Shown piece by piece: positions 19,042 to 28,818 of a stretch of DNA of 64,000 nucleotides. The notes below the pieces were generated by a model, which saw only the letters and a program-made list of their open reading frames with translations, was not told where the DNA came from and ran no database searches. The stretch comes from Lacticaseibacillus porcinae. Lineage in GTDB: Bacteria > Bacillota > Bacilli > Lactobacillales > Lactobacillaceae. The translations under genes were made by a program, and so were the position numbers. The stretch spans positions 79,376-143,375 of the forward strand of contig NZ_RHNS01000007.1 in the NCBI RefSeq assembly GCF_003946305.1, in the 5' to 3' direction. Within the stretch, counting starts at the first letter, position 1. The number at the start of each line of letters is the position of its first letter.

Positions 19042-19659
19042 TTAAACCGTCAACACACCACCTAGTACATCAGCTCCCACTTCTCGAAGTGCATCAACTG
19101 CATCTGTAAGTTGATGTTGATGTGCTTGGCGTTGTGGCACAACGAATAACGTGGTATCCGTCACGCGACCGATGAATTGAACGTCAGATTCACCGAAAGC
19201 TGCAGGCCCGTCCACAATCACAACATCGTAGTTAGCTTTTGCTTTTTCTAATAATTGCGCAAAACGAGGATTGCCCAAAACAATCGCTGAGTCAGTCGTG
19301 GCCTTACCAGCAGGCAAGTACGAAATGCCGTTCCCTTGCTTGATGGCAACCTTTGTGACTGCATCCAAATCATCGTCAGAAAGAATCAGATCAAAGAGAT
19401 TGTGTTCAGCCACATCAGCAGTTGAATCTTGACGGGTTTCAGAGAAGTTGCCGTCAATCAGCAGCACTTGCTTTTGTAAGGTTTGGAAACTTTTTGCCAA
19501 GGCTAATGCCATAGCAGATTTACCTTCTTGTTCTCCGGCAGAAGTGATCAACAGACTGAATGACTTTTGATTTGAAAAATGAAATGCAATGGTGTTACGT
19601 AACTCACGGACTTGGCGGTCGAAGTCTGTTGCTTGAGGATCTTTTACATTAGTAGCCAT
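19042..19659 (-). CDS. Wze/CpsD-like ATPase lacking the tyrosine tail
   Basis: BY-kinase family ATPase that normally partners Wzz to control polymer length. The Walker A motif is AGEQEGKS (residues 41-48), and a Walker B-like VVIVDGP lies near 145-151. Two oddities are visible. The A' motif reads LLIDGNFSE, so the second Asp and the Arg of the usual DxDxR form are replaced by Asn and Ser. The protein also ends at GGVLTV, exactly where the tyrosine-rich autophosphorylation tail usually follows. Autophosphorylation signalling may therefore be absent. No CpsB phosphatase gene is seen nearby. AAGGAG precedes the ATG. Confidence 0.85.
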   Translation of the reverse strand: MATNVKDPQATDFDRQVRELRNTIAFHFSNQKSFSLLITSAGEQEGKSAMALALAKSFQTLQKQVLLIDGNFSETRQDSTADVAEHNLFDLILSDDDLDAVTKVAIKQGNGISYLPAGKATTDSAIVLGNPRFAQLLEKAKANYDVVIVDGPAAFGESDVQFIGRVTDTTLFVVPQRQAHQHQLTDAVDALREVGADVLGGVLTV

Positions 19660-19686
19660 ATTTTCGCTCTCCTTTTGAGATACTGC

Positions 19687-20379
19687 TTACTTCGACACTT
19701 TGATTGTGCCAAGATATGGGATCTTTGCACTCTTCGTCAAGAATTCAGGATCCTTGACCGTATCATTAAAGATTTCGCGTAATGTTGCAATTGCCGCACC
19801 AATAATGAGGCCAATGATCAAACCTGCAATGGCAAACAGTTTGGCGTTTGGTTTAACTGGCAAAGCATCTTCAGAAGCTTCATCAGCAACCTTGACGCCT
19901 TGTGTCTTACCGATCACGGTTTTGACCTTGTCTGCAAAAGAACTAGCGACAGTATTTGCTACCTTAGCCGCAAGCTTCGGCGTCGCCGCTTCAACAGTCA
20001 CTGAAAACGCACGCGAATTAGCGTTGTTCTTCACTGTGACCATTTTTTGCACGTCGCTAGATGTCAATTTAGGATATCCATTGGCATTCAAGTTGGTAGC
20101 AACAGTGGCATAAAGCGCTGAATCATTTAATAAATCATTATAGGTTGCCAACATTTGAGTATCATATTGTGATGCATTCAAGGCATCGCTGACGCTTTGG
20201 TCACCATTAGAACCGTTTTTATCAACGACAATTGTCGTACTAACGTCATAACTCGGTGCAACCATTTTGGCAGCGTAGACATACAATGCCCCGCCAAACA
20301 CGATCATCAACCCGATGATCAAAAGCATATGATGCCAGATGGTATATCCTAGACGTTGCATACTAAGTAATTTTTCCAT
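19687..20379 (-). CDS. Wzz/CpsC chain-length regulator
   Basis: Polysaccharide co-polymerase of 230 residues. A short cytoplasmic start leads to membrane helix 1 (about 14-34), an extracellular domain with ANTVASSFADKV near 140-151, and helix 2 (about 178-200). The C-terminal cytoplasmic segment ends in PYLGTIKVSK. It would bind and activate the adjacent Wze-like ATPase, 27 bp downstream. GGAGG precedes the ATG. Confidence 0.88.
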   Translation of the reverse strand: MEKLLSMQRLGYTIWHHMLLIIGLMIVFGGALYVYAAKMVAPSYDVSTTIVVDKNGSNGDQSVSDALNASQYDTQMLATYNDLLNDSALYATVATNLNANGYPKLTSSDVQKMVTVKNNANSRAFSVTVEAATPKLAAKVANTVASSFADKVKTVIGKTQGVKVADEASEDALPVKPNAKLFAIAGLIIGLIIGAAIATLREIFNDTVKDPEFLTKSAKIPYLGTIKVSK

Positions 20380-20417
20380 GATTCCTCCATACGATTGATG
20401 TACAAGATTGAATAATG

Positions 20418-21161
20418 CTATTTTTTCATCAACGGAACACCGTCCGCCTCAGCACTTTTAATGCCGCGTTTAGCGGAAATATCCGCCCATAAATATGGCA
20501 TCAACTGCTTGAACAATGCTTTAGAACGTCCTTTGAGCCCTTGATTGGCGCTTCCCCAAGAGTTATCAAAAAGGTGTTGCATATAATTTGCTTCTTGGTT
20601 GCGGCTTTGATAACTGAAGTAATCGCGTGGATAAACAATTAAGTCAGAATCCAATTCCTGACGTTCACCATTGGTCTTAAAGTCTGGAAACGACTTTAAA
20701 AAGATCTTAGTCACAAATGGATTACTGGTCATATGATACTTATCATCATTCAGTTCAGGATACAGTTCTTCAGCATAAACCGATAGAATTGTCTTCAAGG
20801 CTGGATGGCCTGCCTCCGATCCAAAGAAGGAAGTCAACAGGCTATTATCATATTGAAATCCCCAAACCATCTTATGTTTCAGCAATGGGTCCAACGATTT
20901 CTTGACGATCATATCGGTATCAAAATAGAAACCACCGTACTGATATAATACTGCGTAACGCAACTCATCTGCAGCATAACCTAAATTTCCTTCGTGATAC
21001 ATCTTGCTACTGAACGCATATTGATCAATATCAAAATTCTTCTCGGACCAGAATTTAAATTCCCAGCCTGGCAACATCTCTTGCCATTCGTTGACGCGCG
21101 TTTGAATGGCATCAGGAAGTTCCGAACCAAACCAAGCATAATGGACAATTTTTGGAATCAT
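20418..21161 (-). CDS. GT32-type glycosyltransferase
   Basis: A 247-residue enzyme with IPKIVHYAWFG at the start and the DxD metal site in YGGFYFDTD near residues 75-83. This arrangement is typical of the DXD-containing (Gly-Tyr-rich) GT32 family found in capsule clusters. No membrane segments. Sugar specificity unknown. AAGGAG precedes the ATG. It overlaps no neighbour but lies 10 bp after the GT2 gene. Confidence 0.85.
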   Translation of the reverse strand: MIPKIVHYAWFGSELPDAIQTRVNEWQEMLPGWEFKFWSEKNFDIDQYAFSSKMYHEGNLGYAADELRYAVLYQYGGFYFDTDMIVKKSLDPLLKHKMVWGFQYDNSLLTSFFGSEAGHPALKTILSVYAEELYPELNDDKYHMTSNPFVTKIFLKSFPDFKTNGERQELDSDLIVYPRDYFSYQSRNQEANYMQHLFDNSWGSANQGLKGRSKALFKQLMPYLWADISAKRGIKSAEADGVPLMKK

Positions 21162-21171
21162 CTTGCTCTCC

Positions 21172-21921
21172 TTAACGGCGATCAGTAAGCGCCATAATCA
21201 TATAGTGGGCAAAGTAGTAACTTGCCTTAAAAATATTTAATCCTTCAAAATCACGATAAATATGCCACGTCCACGTTGCGGCTTGCATTTTGTTGGCGCT
21301 TAGAGATGTCTGATGCTTTCGATACTTAGCCAGTGGTTCTGTCGATACCCGATAAGCGACAATGTCTTCGCGGGTAATTGACAACCAGCAAGCGTAATCT
21401 TCGTGATGAATTTCAGGAAATTGGTGTGATACAGCAGTCTTTCGATCCAACATCACCGAAAGTAGTCCAATTCGATTACCTTTCAGGAGGTCGCGGTGAG
21501 TCAATGAGGACTCTGAAATCATGCGACTCCCAATATCATGCCCATCCTGATCGATCAACTCATAACTACCATAGGTCAATTGTAAACCTTGGCTACTCAT
21601 CAAGGCATATTGTAACTCCAATTTGTTAGGTAGCCACAAATCATCAGAATCTAGATATGCAACATAATCACCTGTTGCTGCTTGAATCCCGGCATTTCGA
21701 GCAAACGCTACACCGTGATTCTCTGGCAACTGAATTAAGCGAACTCTCTTATCTTGCTGGGCAATGTTGTTAACGAGCTCAACCGTATTATCAGTCGATG
21801 CATCATCCACAACCAACAGTTCAAGGTCCGACAAAGTTTGTGTTAATACCGATTGAATGCTGTCTTCAATAAAGTGACTCCCATTATGCGCTGGCATAAC
21901 AACTGAAACTTTTACTTTCAC
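21172..21921 (-). CDS. GT2 glycosyltransferase
   Basis: A 249-residue family 2 enzyme: VVMPAHNGSHFI at the start, VVDDASTDNT near residue 37, HGVAFARNAGI near 69 and the LDSDDLW metal motif near 90. The short C-terminal region resembles capsule GT2 proteins that lack membrane anchors. The start is GTG with GGAGA upstream. Donor not identifiable. Confidence 0.85.
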   Translation of the reverse strand: MKVKVSVVMPAHNGSHFIEDSIQSVLTQTLSDLELLVVDDASTDNTVELVNNIAQQDKRVRLIQLPENHGVAFARNAGIQAATGDYVAYLDSDDLWLPNKLELQYALMSSQGLQLTYGSYELIDQDGHDIGSRMISESSLTHRDLLKGNRIGLLSVMLDRKTAVSHQFPEIHHEDYACWLSITREDIVAYRVSTEPLAKYRKHQTSLSANKMQAATWTWHIYRDFEGLNIFKASYYFAHYMIMALTDRR

Positions 21922-21960
21922 TGTAAATTCTCCTGATTGATCGAACAGCTACGTGAATTT

Positions 21961-22749
21961 CTATTTTTCAGAATCGCGAATGTGGCCGGGATGTTGTTCA
22001 GCACGATCTGGAACCTTCATATAATCACCATATGTTCGTGTCAACAAAGTATCATAACCGGTTGGGACAGAAATATGAGTCGTCTCGAACGGCATTTCGA
22101 TTGATTCCTTAATTTCTTTCCACAAGTAATTATCTTTATCAAACGCGTATGGACCACCATAGTTAGTTAACGTTTCACCCGTTGTAGGCCGATTTACGCG
22201 CAAGAATCGCTCACGCTTTTGTTTAAGTGAATTCAGTGAGAAAAGCCTATACCAGCCAAACATCGGAAGGAAGATCCACCACTTCGCGCCAAAACTAGAT
22301 CGGGAGCCCACGTGTCGGCGAATAATGGCTTTATTCAGCACCTTAAAATGCAAGAAGTCAAGATGCCGCTTGCGCTTATTCTCTGAAACGACATCCAGCG
22401 GGAAGACATCGATAAATAATCCTGTGATGCCGCTCGATTCATCCAAATATGCCGGATCATTACGTTCTGCATATACCTTTGCATAACTAAATGGATTTGC
22501 TACATCACCCGGAAGGAGTACATGCAACTTTCCAAGCTTTCCAGATTGTTTGTTGACGATTGCTCTGAGCTTCTCAAACTCAACGCGAGTCATGGCGACA
22601 TCCATATCATCGTCCCAAGGAATAAAGCCTTTATGTCGGATTGCACCGATGGTTGTCCCACCTGCAGATATGTAACGAAGCTCATGCTGATCAAACTCTT
22701 TTCTCATCACTTCGAAGAGTTCTAAAATCTCTGATTGCATTTTATTCAA
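21961..22749 (-). CDS. LicD-family phosphotransferase
   Basis: LicD proteins transfer phosphocholine or other phospho-alditol groups from CDP donors to surface glycans. Family motifs are GGTTIGAIRHKGFIPWDDDMD in the first 60 residues and the later TGLFIDVFPLD. I place the start at a TTG (22749) with TAGGGG 8 bases upstream. An ATG at 22767 would overlap that site, and an ATG at 22740 is also in frame. It is the first EPS gene after the promoter at 22807-22835. With the TarI-like enzyme it suggests a phosphate-bearing polymer. Confidence 0.85.
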   Translation of the reverse strand: MNKMQSEILELFEVMRKEFDQHELRYISAGGTTIGAIRHKGFIPWDDDMDVAMTRVEFEKLRAIVNKQSGKLGKLHVLLPGDVANPFSYAKVYAERNDPAYLDESSGITGLFIDVFPLDVVSENKRKRHLDFLHFKVLNKAIIRRHVGSRSSFGAKWWIFLPMFGWYRLFSLNSLKQKRERFLRVNRPTTGETLTNYGGPYAFDKDNYLWKEIKESIEMPFETTHISVPTGYDTLLTRTYGDYMKVPDRAEQHPGHIRDSEK

Positions 22750-22806
22750 TGTAAATACCCCTACCATTGACTGTTAACTTACAAGTTCTTCGTCAATAAC
22801 CCTTAT

Positions 22807-22835
22807 ATTATACCGGACGAAGGAACGTTTCCCAA
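22807..22835 (-). promoter_or_regulatory. Promoter of the first EPS unit
   Basis: Minus-strand TTGGGA (22830-22835) and perfect TATAAT (22807-22812), 17 bp apart, upstream of the LicD gene. Confidence 0.6.
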
Positions 22836-22926
22836 CAAATTTTCATGATTGTTACAATATCTAAAAGAATCAAACAATTTGAATCGTCTGCCATCGAAAA
22901 TTTCTGTAATCATAATCCGTTAAACC

Positions 22927-22983
22927 AAAAACAGATCACAATGCGATGGGCCATGACCCATTGCATCTATGATCTGTTTTTTT
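22927..22983 (-). terminator. Terminator after the GW-repeat tail
   Basis: AAAACAGATCA pairs with TGATCTGTTTT, with an inner ATGCAATGGG/CCCAT.GCAT stem. T tracts occur on both strands, so it may also work for + strand transcripts. Confidence 0.75.
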
Positions 22984-22987
22984 ACAA

Positions 22988-24832
22988 TTAACGTCGTAAC
23001 CCATGAATATCGATCCAAAAGCGCTTGCCATTAGTTAATGTCACATGCGCATATGTTGACTGCGCGTTAGTCGCTTCTTCGGTTACCCAGACGATTTGTC
23101 CATCGTATAGTTTGCTATCAGTATTGATTTCAAATGTATCAAGGCTTGTGCGATATGGGCCGGAAGTGTAAATGCCATCAATGACGCCATTCTTATGCAA
23201 CGATTCATCAATCACAGCAGTGTAGTTCACTTGCTTGCGGCTTGTTATTGGATAATACACTAATTTCTGAACCGCGTGACTATCAATCCAAAAAGCAGTT
23301 CCAGTCGTCAACGTAATATGTACGTATGTGGAGTTTACCGTTGTTGCCAACTTATCCACATGTCCGACTTGTTGATCATACTTCTTGCCATCGTAATTAA
23401 TCGCCGCCGTCGCCAAGCTCGTCCGGTAAGGCCCTGACGAATAGACACCATCAACGACCCCATTAGGTCGAGCTAACTCATCGATTTTGGCATCATAACT
23501 CACGTCTTGTGACTTAAGCACCTGGTCAAAGCTCAACTTCTTCAACGCATGGACATCAATCCAAAAAGCGGTACCACTGGTTAATGTAATATGTGCATAA
23601 GTTGAGTTAGCTGTTGTTGCTAGTTTATCCACATGACCATTTTGTTGATCATACTTCTTGCCGTCATAATTGATCTCTGAGGTTGCCAGACTGGTTCGAT
23701 ATGGTCCGGATGCATACACACCGTCAACGACACCATTTGGTCGCGCAGCTTCATCGATTTTGGCATCATAGTTCACATTTTGCGAATTTAGAATCTTATC
23801 ATAAGTCAGCTTCTTCAATGCATGGACATCGATCCAAAACGCGGTACCACTATTCAACTTAATGTGGGCATAGGTTGAATTGACCGTGGTTGCCAGTTTA
23901 TCGACATGACCATTTTGTTGGTCATATTTCTTGCCATCATAGTTGATTGGAGACGTCGCTAAACTAGTTCGATAAGGCCCCGAAGCATAGACACCATCAA
24001 CGATGCCATTTGGTCGCGCAGCTTCATCGATTTTGGCATCATAATCGACGTTTTGTTGATTGAGTATCTTATCATAGCTCGGTTTCTTCAATCCATGAAT
24101 ATCGATCCAAAACGACGTACCACTTAACAATTTCACATGAGCATACGTTGAATTCGCATTTGTTGCTTCCTTATCGACATGTCCATATTGTCCATCATAT
24201 TTCTTGCTATCGGTATTTACCCGATAGGTTTCTGCGCTTGTGCGATATGGACCGGACTCATAAATCCCATCAACCACGCCGTTCTTGTGCAATGACTCAT
24301 CAATTTGGACATCATAGCTAACGTTTTTTTGACTCGTAATCGGATAATAGGTCGGTGTCTTCAACGCGTGAATATCGATCCAGAACGTCTTATTATTGTC
24401 GCCAACGACTTGCGCATATGTCGACCATTTAGTACGTTCGGTTTTGATTACATGAACAAACTGCTGATCATACTTTGTGCCATCAGTGTTCGGCCAGTAA
24501 GTCCCTGTTGCAGTCCGATATGGACCGTTCAGGTAAACACCATCGCGGCGACTCGATTGATCGATCACCGCATAATAATCTTGCGACTTACTCTCTAAAA
24601 CAGGATCCGATGTGGGTGTCTTCAACGCATGGATATCAATCCAAAATGTTGCCCCAGTAGTAGTTTTCACTTGAACATAAGTACTATGTGGTGTGACTGC
24701 TTGTTTCAGTTCTTGAACCACTTGGCCATTATACTTGACCCCATCAGTGTTGATTGCGGCAGTCGCGCTGCTGGTGTTGTACGGTCCGCTAGTATAAATA
24801 CCATCCTTACGATTTGTTTGATCAATTTGCAT
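22988..24832 (-). pseudogene. Detached GW-module tail of the GH25 lysozyme
   Basis: An open frame of 614 residues holding seven GW-like modules of about 77-80 residues, each ending in an FWID motif and followed by a linker of the type LKSQDVSYDAKID. GW modules bind lipoteichoic acid or wall glycans and hold enzymes at the surface. It has no signal peptide and no ribosome binding site at its first ATG. It is in the same frame as the GH25 domain directly upstream, separated only by one TAA (24872-24874). Read through that codon, the sequence continues as YDQIISSKTLSGVMQID, which aligns with DKVLSSKNVSGVMQID in the intact paralogue at 26218-28809. I read it as the C-terminal part of a broken gene. 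Confidence 0.8.
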
Positions 24833-24871
24833 GACACCACTGAGTGTCTTGCTGGATATGATTTGATCATA

Positions 24872-26002
24872 TTACTTAGAGAACAAGCCGACATAATCAG
24901 TCGATGCATCGATAAATTTACCCGTAAATCCTGGCAAATAAGAAGTCGACGAGAACTGCCAAGCACCATAATTCTTTTCTAGTAGGTTGTTTTTGCTTGG
25001 TGTGGTTGGATAATGGGCATACCATGTCCTAGCCGCGCCAACTGTACCACTTGTCGCTGCTGCATAACCAGCCCCGTATAAACCTCCGGTATAAACGCCG
25101 TGATTCATGTAACCACCGGCAGACATAGTTTTCCAATACTGATTCAGATTGGTCCCAACAGATGAGACGTTTGTTTCTGCACCTTCCATATCAGCAAATA
25201 CTAGCGTTGAAGTTGGTAAGCCTAAGGAATTTAAGACTTGGATCGTCTTTTTAGCCTCGGCTTGAGCGGTAGCTGTATTTCCGAATCTTGCAAAATGATA
25301 AACCGCAACATTCAAACCAGCAGCCTCAGCATATTTAATTTGAGAGGCGGCGTATGGATTCGAATAGTTCGTTGACTCGCTAATTTTGATAATGACAGTT
25401 TTAACACCCAGTTGCTTCAATTGCGTATATTGTGCTTGTGTCATCCAACTTTGATAAGAAGAAACATCGACTGCATCAACATGCGGCACACTGGTATTGC
25501 CAATCGCAAATTCAAGCGTGTTTTGCGCAGTGGCAGCAACCATAATAATTTGTTGCTGACGTCCAGTCTTTTGCTGATCTATTTGCCCCTGTTTCTTCGC
25601 TAAGGTCAACCACGTTGCGGCAGTATCAGTGTCTAAACTAGTAGGCATCTTCATCACATGCCGCGTTGAGGTAGAGCCTGATTCGTCGGTCATTGCCCAC
25701 AACGCTTGATCATTGATAATCGCCCCAAGACTCCGATTGCTGGTTGATTCTTCTGACTCGTTTGAATGTCCATTGGTCAATTGAAAGGCGGCGTCAGCAA
25801 CTTGTGCCGCTGCATCCACCTGTTGACTTGACTTCAAAATAACGGTTGATTGTTTCTGCTGCCCAGTCGTATCCACAGCTTGCGACGGCGCAGACTGTGA
25901 AATTGCATGCACCTCGGCGGGCTGTTGCATATTTGTGAGCAACAATGCCGAAAATAAGCCCGCGATTCCAAGTACCGACTTGGATTGTCGATTCAATTTC
26001 AA
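24872..26002 (-). CDS. GH25 lysozyme (muramidase), truncated before its GW modules
   Basis: Secreted 376-residue protein. The signal peptide (about 1-33) ends near EVHA. A low-complexity region with Gln and Ser follows (34-165), then a GH25 domain that begins at VDAVDVSSYQ and includes the acidic motif FADMEG and YGAWQFSS. GH25 enzymes cut the MurNAc-GlcNAc bond of peptidoglycan. The start is TTG with GAGGGGGG upstream. The frame stops at TAA (24872-24874), just before seven in-frame GW modules, so the product would be released without its wall anchor or be non-functional. A sequencing error cannot be excluded. Confidence 0.8.
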   Translation of the reverse strand: MKLNRQSKSVLGIAGLFSALLLTNMQQPAEVHAISQSAPSQAVDTTGQQKQSTVILKSSQQVDAAAQVADAAFQLTNGHSNESEESTSNRSLGAIINDQALWAMTDESGSTSTRHVMKMPTSLDTDTAATWLTLAKKQGQIDQQKTGRQQQIIMVAATAQNTLEFAIGNTSVPHVDAVDVSSYQSWMTQAQYTQLKQLGVKTVIIKISESTNYSNPYAASQIKYAEAAGLNVAVYHFARFGNTATAQAEAKKTIQVLNSLGLPTSTLVFADMEGAETNVSSVGTNLNQYWKTMSAGGYMNHGVYTGGLYGAGYAAATSGTVGAARTWYAHYPTTPSKNNLLEKNYGAWQFSSTSYLPGFTGKFIDASTDYVGLFSK

Positions 26003-26168
26003 ATTCTTCCCCCCTCAGAGATTTTTGCGTCTCTCACCAAGATCCTCAATGCTTTCTAAAATAACAACGAAATACTGAGGACAAAGACAAGTATACGTTA
26101 CTCCGCGAATTCACACCGCAACCTATCCAATCTGTTATCTAAAAGTAACATATCGAACCATCAAGTAT

Positions 26169-26208
26169 CAAAAAAACGCCACCTCTCTAATTTAGGGAGG
26201 TGACGCTT
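26169..26208 (-). terminator. Terminator after the amidase gene
   Basis: Imperfect stem AACGCCACCTC with GGAGGTGACGCTT and a seven-T tract on the minus strand, directly downstream of the amidase stop. Confidence 0.65.
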
Positions 26209-26217
26209 GCAAAACAT

Positions 26218-28809
26218 TTATTTCTTCTGAAGTCCGTGAATATCAATCCAGAAGCTGGTACCGTTAGTCAATGTCAGATGCGCATAAGTTGAATTGCTAT
26301 TAGTCGCTTCACGATCGACATGGCCAGACATACCATCATACTTTTTACTATCTGTGTTGATTGTGTAAGTATCCAAACTTGTCCGATATGGACCGGACTG
26401 ATAGATGCCATCAATTACACCGTTCTTATGAAGGGCTTCATTAACAGTCGCGTCATAACTTACAGCTTTATCAGAAGTTATCGGGTAGTATGTCAGCTTT
26501 TTGACGGCGTTATGATCGATCCAGAAGCTCTTTCCTGATTGCAATGTCACATGGACATAAGTCGAGTTGCTGGTTGTTTCTTCCCGATCGACATGACCTA
26601 ACTGTTGATCATAAAGTTTACCGTCCTTGTTAATGATGGAGGTTTCAAGACTAGTCCGATATGGGCCAGACGTATAGACACCATCAACAATGCCATTCTT
26701 CCGATGTGCTTCATCAATCTGTACATCGTAATCAACATTCTTTGAACTCAAGGCGGCATCGTATTTAATCGTCTTCAACCCATGAATATCAATCCAGAAT
26801 GCTTTACCACTAGCAAGTGTGATATGAGCATAAGTCGAGTTAGCATTTCTGATTTCACGATCAACATGGCCGTACTGTTTATCATATTGCTTACTATCCG
26901 TGTTGATAGAAGATGTTGCTAAACTAGAGCGATATGGTCCTTCGGTATAAATCCCATCAATGACACCTTTTGGACGAGAGGATTCATCAACCTGTGCGTC
27001 GTAGCTAACTGACTTATCACTTAATGCTGGGAGATAAGCCACCTTCTTCAACGCATGGATATCAATCCAGAATGCTTTGCCGCTACTCAATGTAATATGA
27101 GCATAAGTGGAGTTGGCATTGCGAATCTCTTGATCAACATGACCAGCTTGTTGGTCATATTGTTTACTATCAGTGTTGATCGCGTAAGTCTCAAAGCTTG
27201 AACGATATGGGCCAGATGCATAAATACCATCGATAACGCCTTTAGGACGAGAAGATTCATCAACTTGAGCGTCGTAGTTAACATTGGAATGACTCAAGTT
27301 AGGATAATACGTCATCTTACTCAAGCCATGCACATCAATCCAAAATGCCGTCCCGCTAGCGAGCGTGATATGCGCATAAGTCGAGCGACTGGTAGTCGCT
27401 TCTTGATCGACATGACCGACTTGCATGTCGTACTTCTTCGCATCCTCATTGATTGGATAAGTGTCGGCAGTCGTGCGGAATGGTCCTGACGCATACACAC
27501 CATCAATCACACCATTCTTGTGCAGACTCTGATTGACTTGTGCGTCATATTTCACCGGCTTCTGAGAAAGGATCTTATTGTATTCAACCGGTACTAACGC
27601 ATGTGCATCAATCCAGAAGGTTGTGCCATTGGCCAAGCGGACTTTAGAGAACGTCGACCATTGAGTCCGGTCAGTTTCTAAGACATGGACAACTTGATCA
27701 TTATATTTAATCCCATCCGTATTTGCTACATAAGCGGTCGGCGTGGTGCGATAAGGGCCATCTTTATAAACGCCATCTTTACGCTTGCTTTGGTTAATGA
27801 CAGCATCACGATTTTCTGCCGTTGAAGACAAGATTGGATCTGGCGTCGGGGTCTTCAGCGCATGAATATCGGTCCAAAATACTGAGCCATTGGATGATTT
27901 AACCTGAACGTACGTACTTCTCTGGGTGGTTTCTTGCTTCAATAATTGAACCATATCACCATCATACTTCTTTGCATCAGTATTGATTGTTTGGGTATGG
28001 AAGTCAGTATTGTACGGTCCAGTGGTATAAACACCATCTTTGCGAGTGCTCTGATCGATTTGCATCACACCACTCACGTTCTTGCTGCTTAAAACCTTGT
28101 CGAACATTCCGTCATAGTAGGCCTTAGCTAAATCCAAGAACTGGGTTGTGTTGTAACCATGGCTGGATAAATAACTGATTGGATCGACATGATCAGTGCC
28201 GCCTAAGTAATGTGATACATCATAATGCGTCCACAAGGTGCCAACGCCGGCATGGGCAGATGCAAGTGATAATGTCCAACCGAAATAATGGGCAAGGTAT
28301 GCGGTATACCATGCAGAGTTATTGATAGACTTTGCAAACTCAGTTGCGTTCCGTGCTGTCACCAATTCGAATTGAACAAACCGATGATTGGCGTATGGTC
28401 CTGCACCCCAACAGCCTTTATTAATATCATGAATGTTCAAAATGGTATTGGCATCAATAAACGTATGAACAAAGGCGTTTTGCCAATGTCCGCCATTGAT
28501 TTCATAGTCAGCTTCGTTGCGCGCACTATATGTATGAGGATTTGCAGTTTGATGAAAAACGACCCCATTTGGCTTCTTGTCCGGCGTTGAATACGAAAAG
28601 ATTTCGAAAGTATGTAGTTCTTTCGTAATCCCTACTGGACTAAGCTTGTGACTAGCGATATACGAGTTAACAGAGGAGCTCACGTGCAACTGACTCGCAG
28701 AAATCGTCGTTGCCGAAACTTCGGTTGGCCGATTCACGAATACCACGCTGACCCCGAATGCCACTCCAAGCAACCCAATGATCATGCTTCGAGAGATTCT
28801 TTTGTTCAC
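26218..28809 (-). CDS. Secreted N-acetylmuramoyl-L-alanine amidase with seven GW modules
   Basis: About 863 residues. A signal peptide ends near residue 35. An Amidase_2 domain (about 75-210) has the zinc-ligand histidine in VVFHQTAN, WGAGPYANHRFVQFEL, and the late HYDVSHYLGG and DHVDPISYL region. Seven GW-like modules follow from about residue 250 to the end. Amidase_2 enzymes cut the amide bond between MurNAc and the stem peptide, and GW modules tether the enzyme non-covalently to the wall. The start is GTG at 28809 with GAGGTGGG 6 bases upstream; an in-frame GTG at 28818 overlaps that site. It is a paralogue of the broken GH25-GW gene. Confidence 0.9.
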   Translation of the reverse strand: MNKRISRSMIIGLLGVAFGVSVVFVNRPTEVSATTISASQLHVSSSVNSYIASHKLSPVGITKELHTFEIFSYSTPDKKPNGVVFHQTANPHTYSARNEADYEINGGHWQNAFVHTFIDANTILNIHDINKGCWGAGPYANHRFVQFELVTARNATEFAKSINNSAWYTAYLAHYFGWTLSLASAHAGVGTLWTHYDVSHYLGGTDHVDPISYLSSHGYNTTQFLDLAKAYYDGMFDKVLSSKNVSGVMQIDQSTRKDGVYTTGPYNTDFHTQTINTDAKKYDGDMVQLLKQETTQRSTYVQVKSSNGSVFWTDIHALKTPTPDPILSSTAENRDAVINQSKRKDGVYKDGPYRTTPTAYVANTDGIKYNDQVVHVLETDRTQWSTFSKVRLANGTTFWIDAHALVPVEYNKILSQKPVKYDAQVNQSLHKNGVIDGVYASGPFRTTADTYPINEDAKKYDMQVGHVDQEATTSRSTYAHITLASGTAFWIDVHGLSKMTYYPNLSHSNVNYDAQVDESSRPKGVIDGIYASGPYRSSFETYAINTDSKQYDQQAGHVDQEIRNANSTYAHITLSSGKAFWIDIHALKKVAYLPALSDKSVSYDAQVDESSRPKGVIDGIYTEGPYRSSLATSSINTDSKQYDKQYGHVDREIRNANSTYAHITLASGKAFWIDIHGLKTIKYDAALSSKNVDYDVQIDEAHRKNGIVDGVYTSGPYRTSLETSIINKDGKLYDQQLGHVDREETTSNSTYVHVTLQSGKSFWIDHNAVKKLTYYPITSDKAVSYDATVNEALHKNGVIDGIYQSGPYRTSLDTYTINTDSKKYDGMSGHVDREATNSNSTYAHLTLTNGTSFWIDIHGLQKK

Positions 28810-28818
28810 TTTTCCCAC

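Noticed and set aside
22988..28809. Long DNA-level repeat arrays resembling a CRISPR or satellite region
   Set aside because: The repeats have periods of about 230 bp, stay in frame and encode GW modules with divergent third codon positions. They are protein repeats, not CRISPR.
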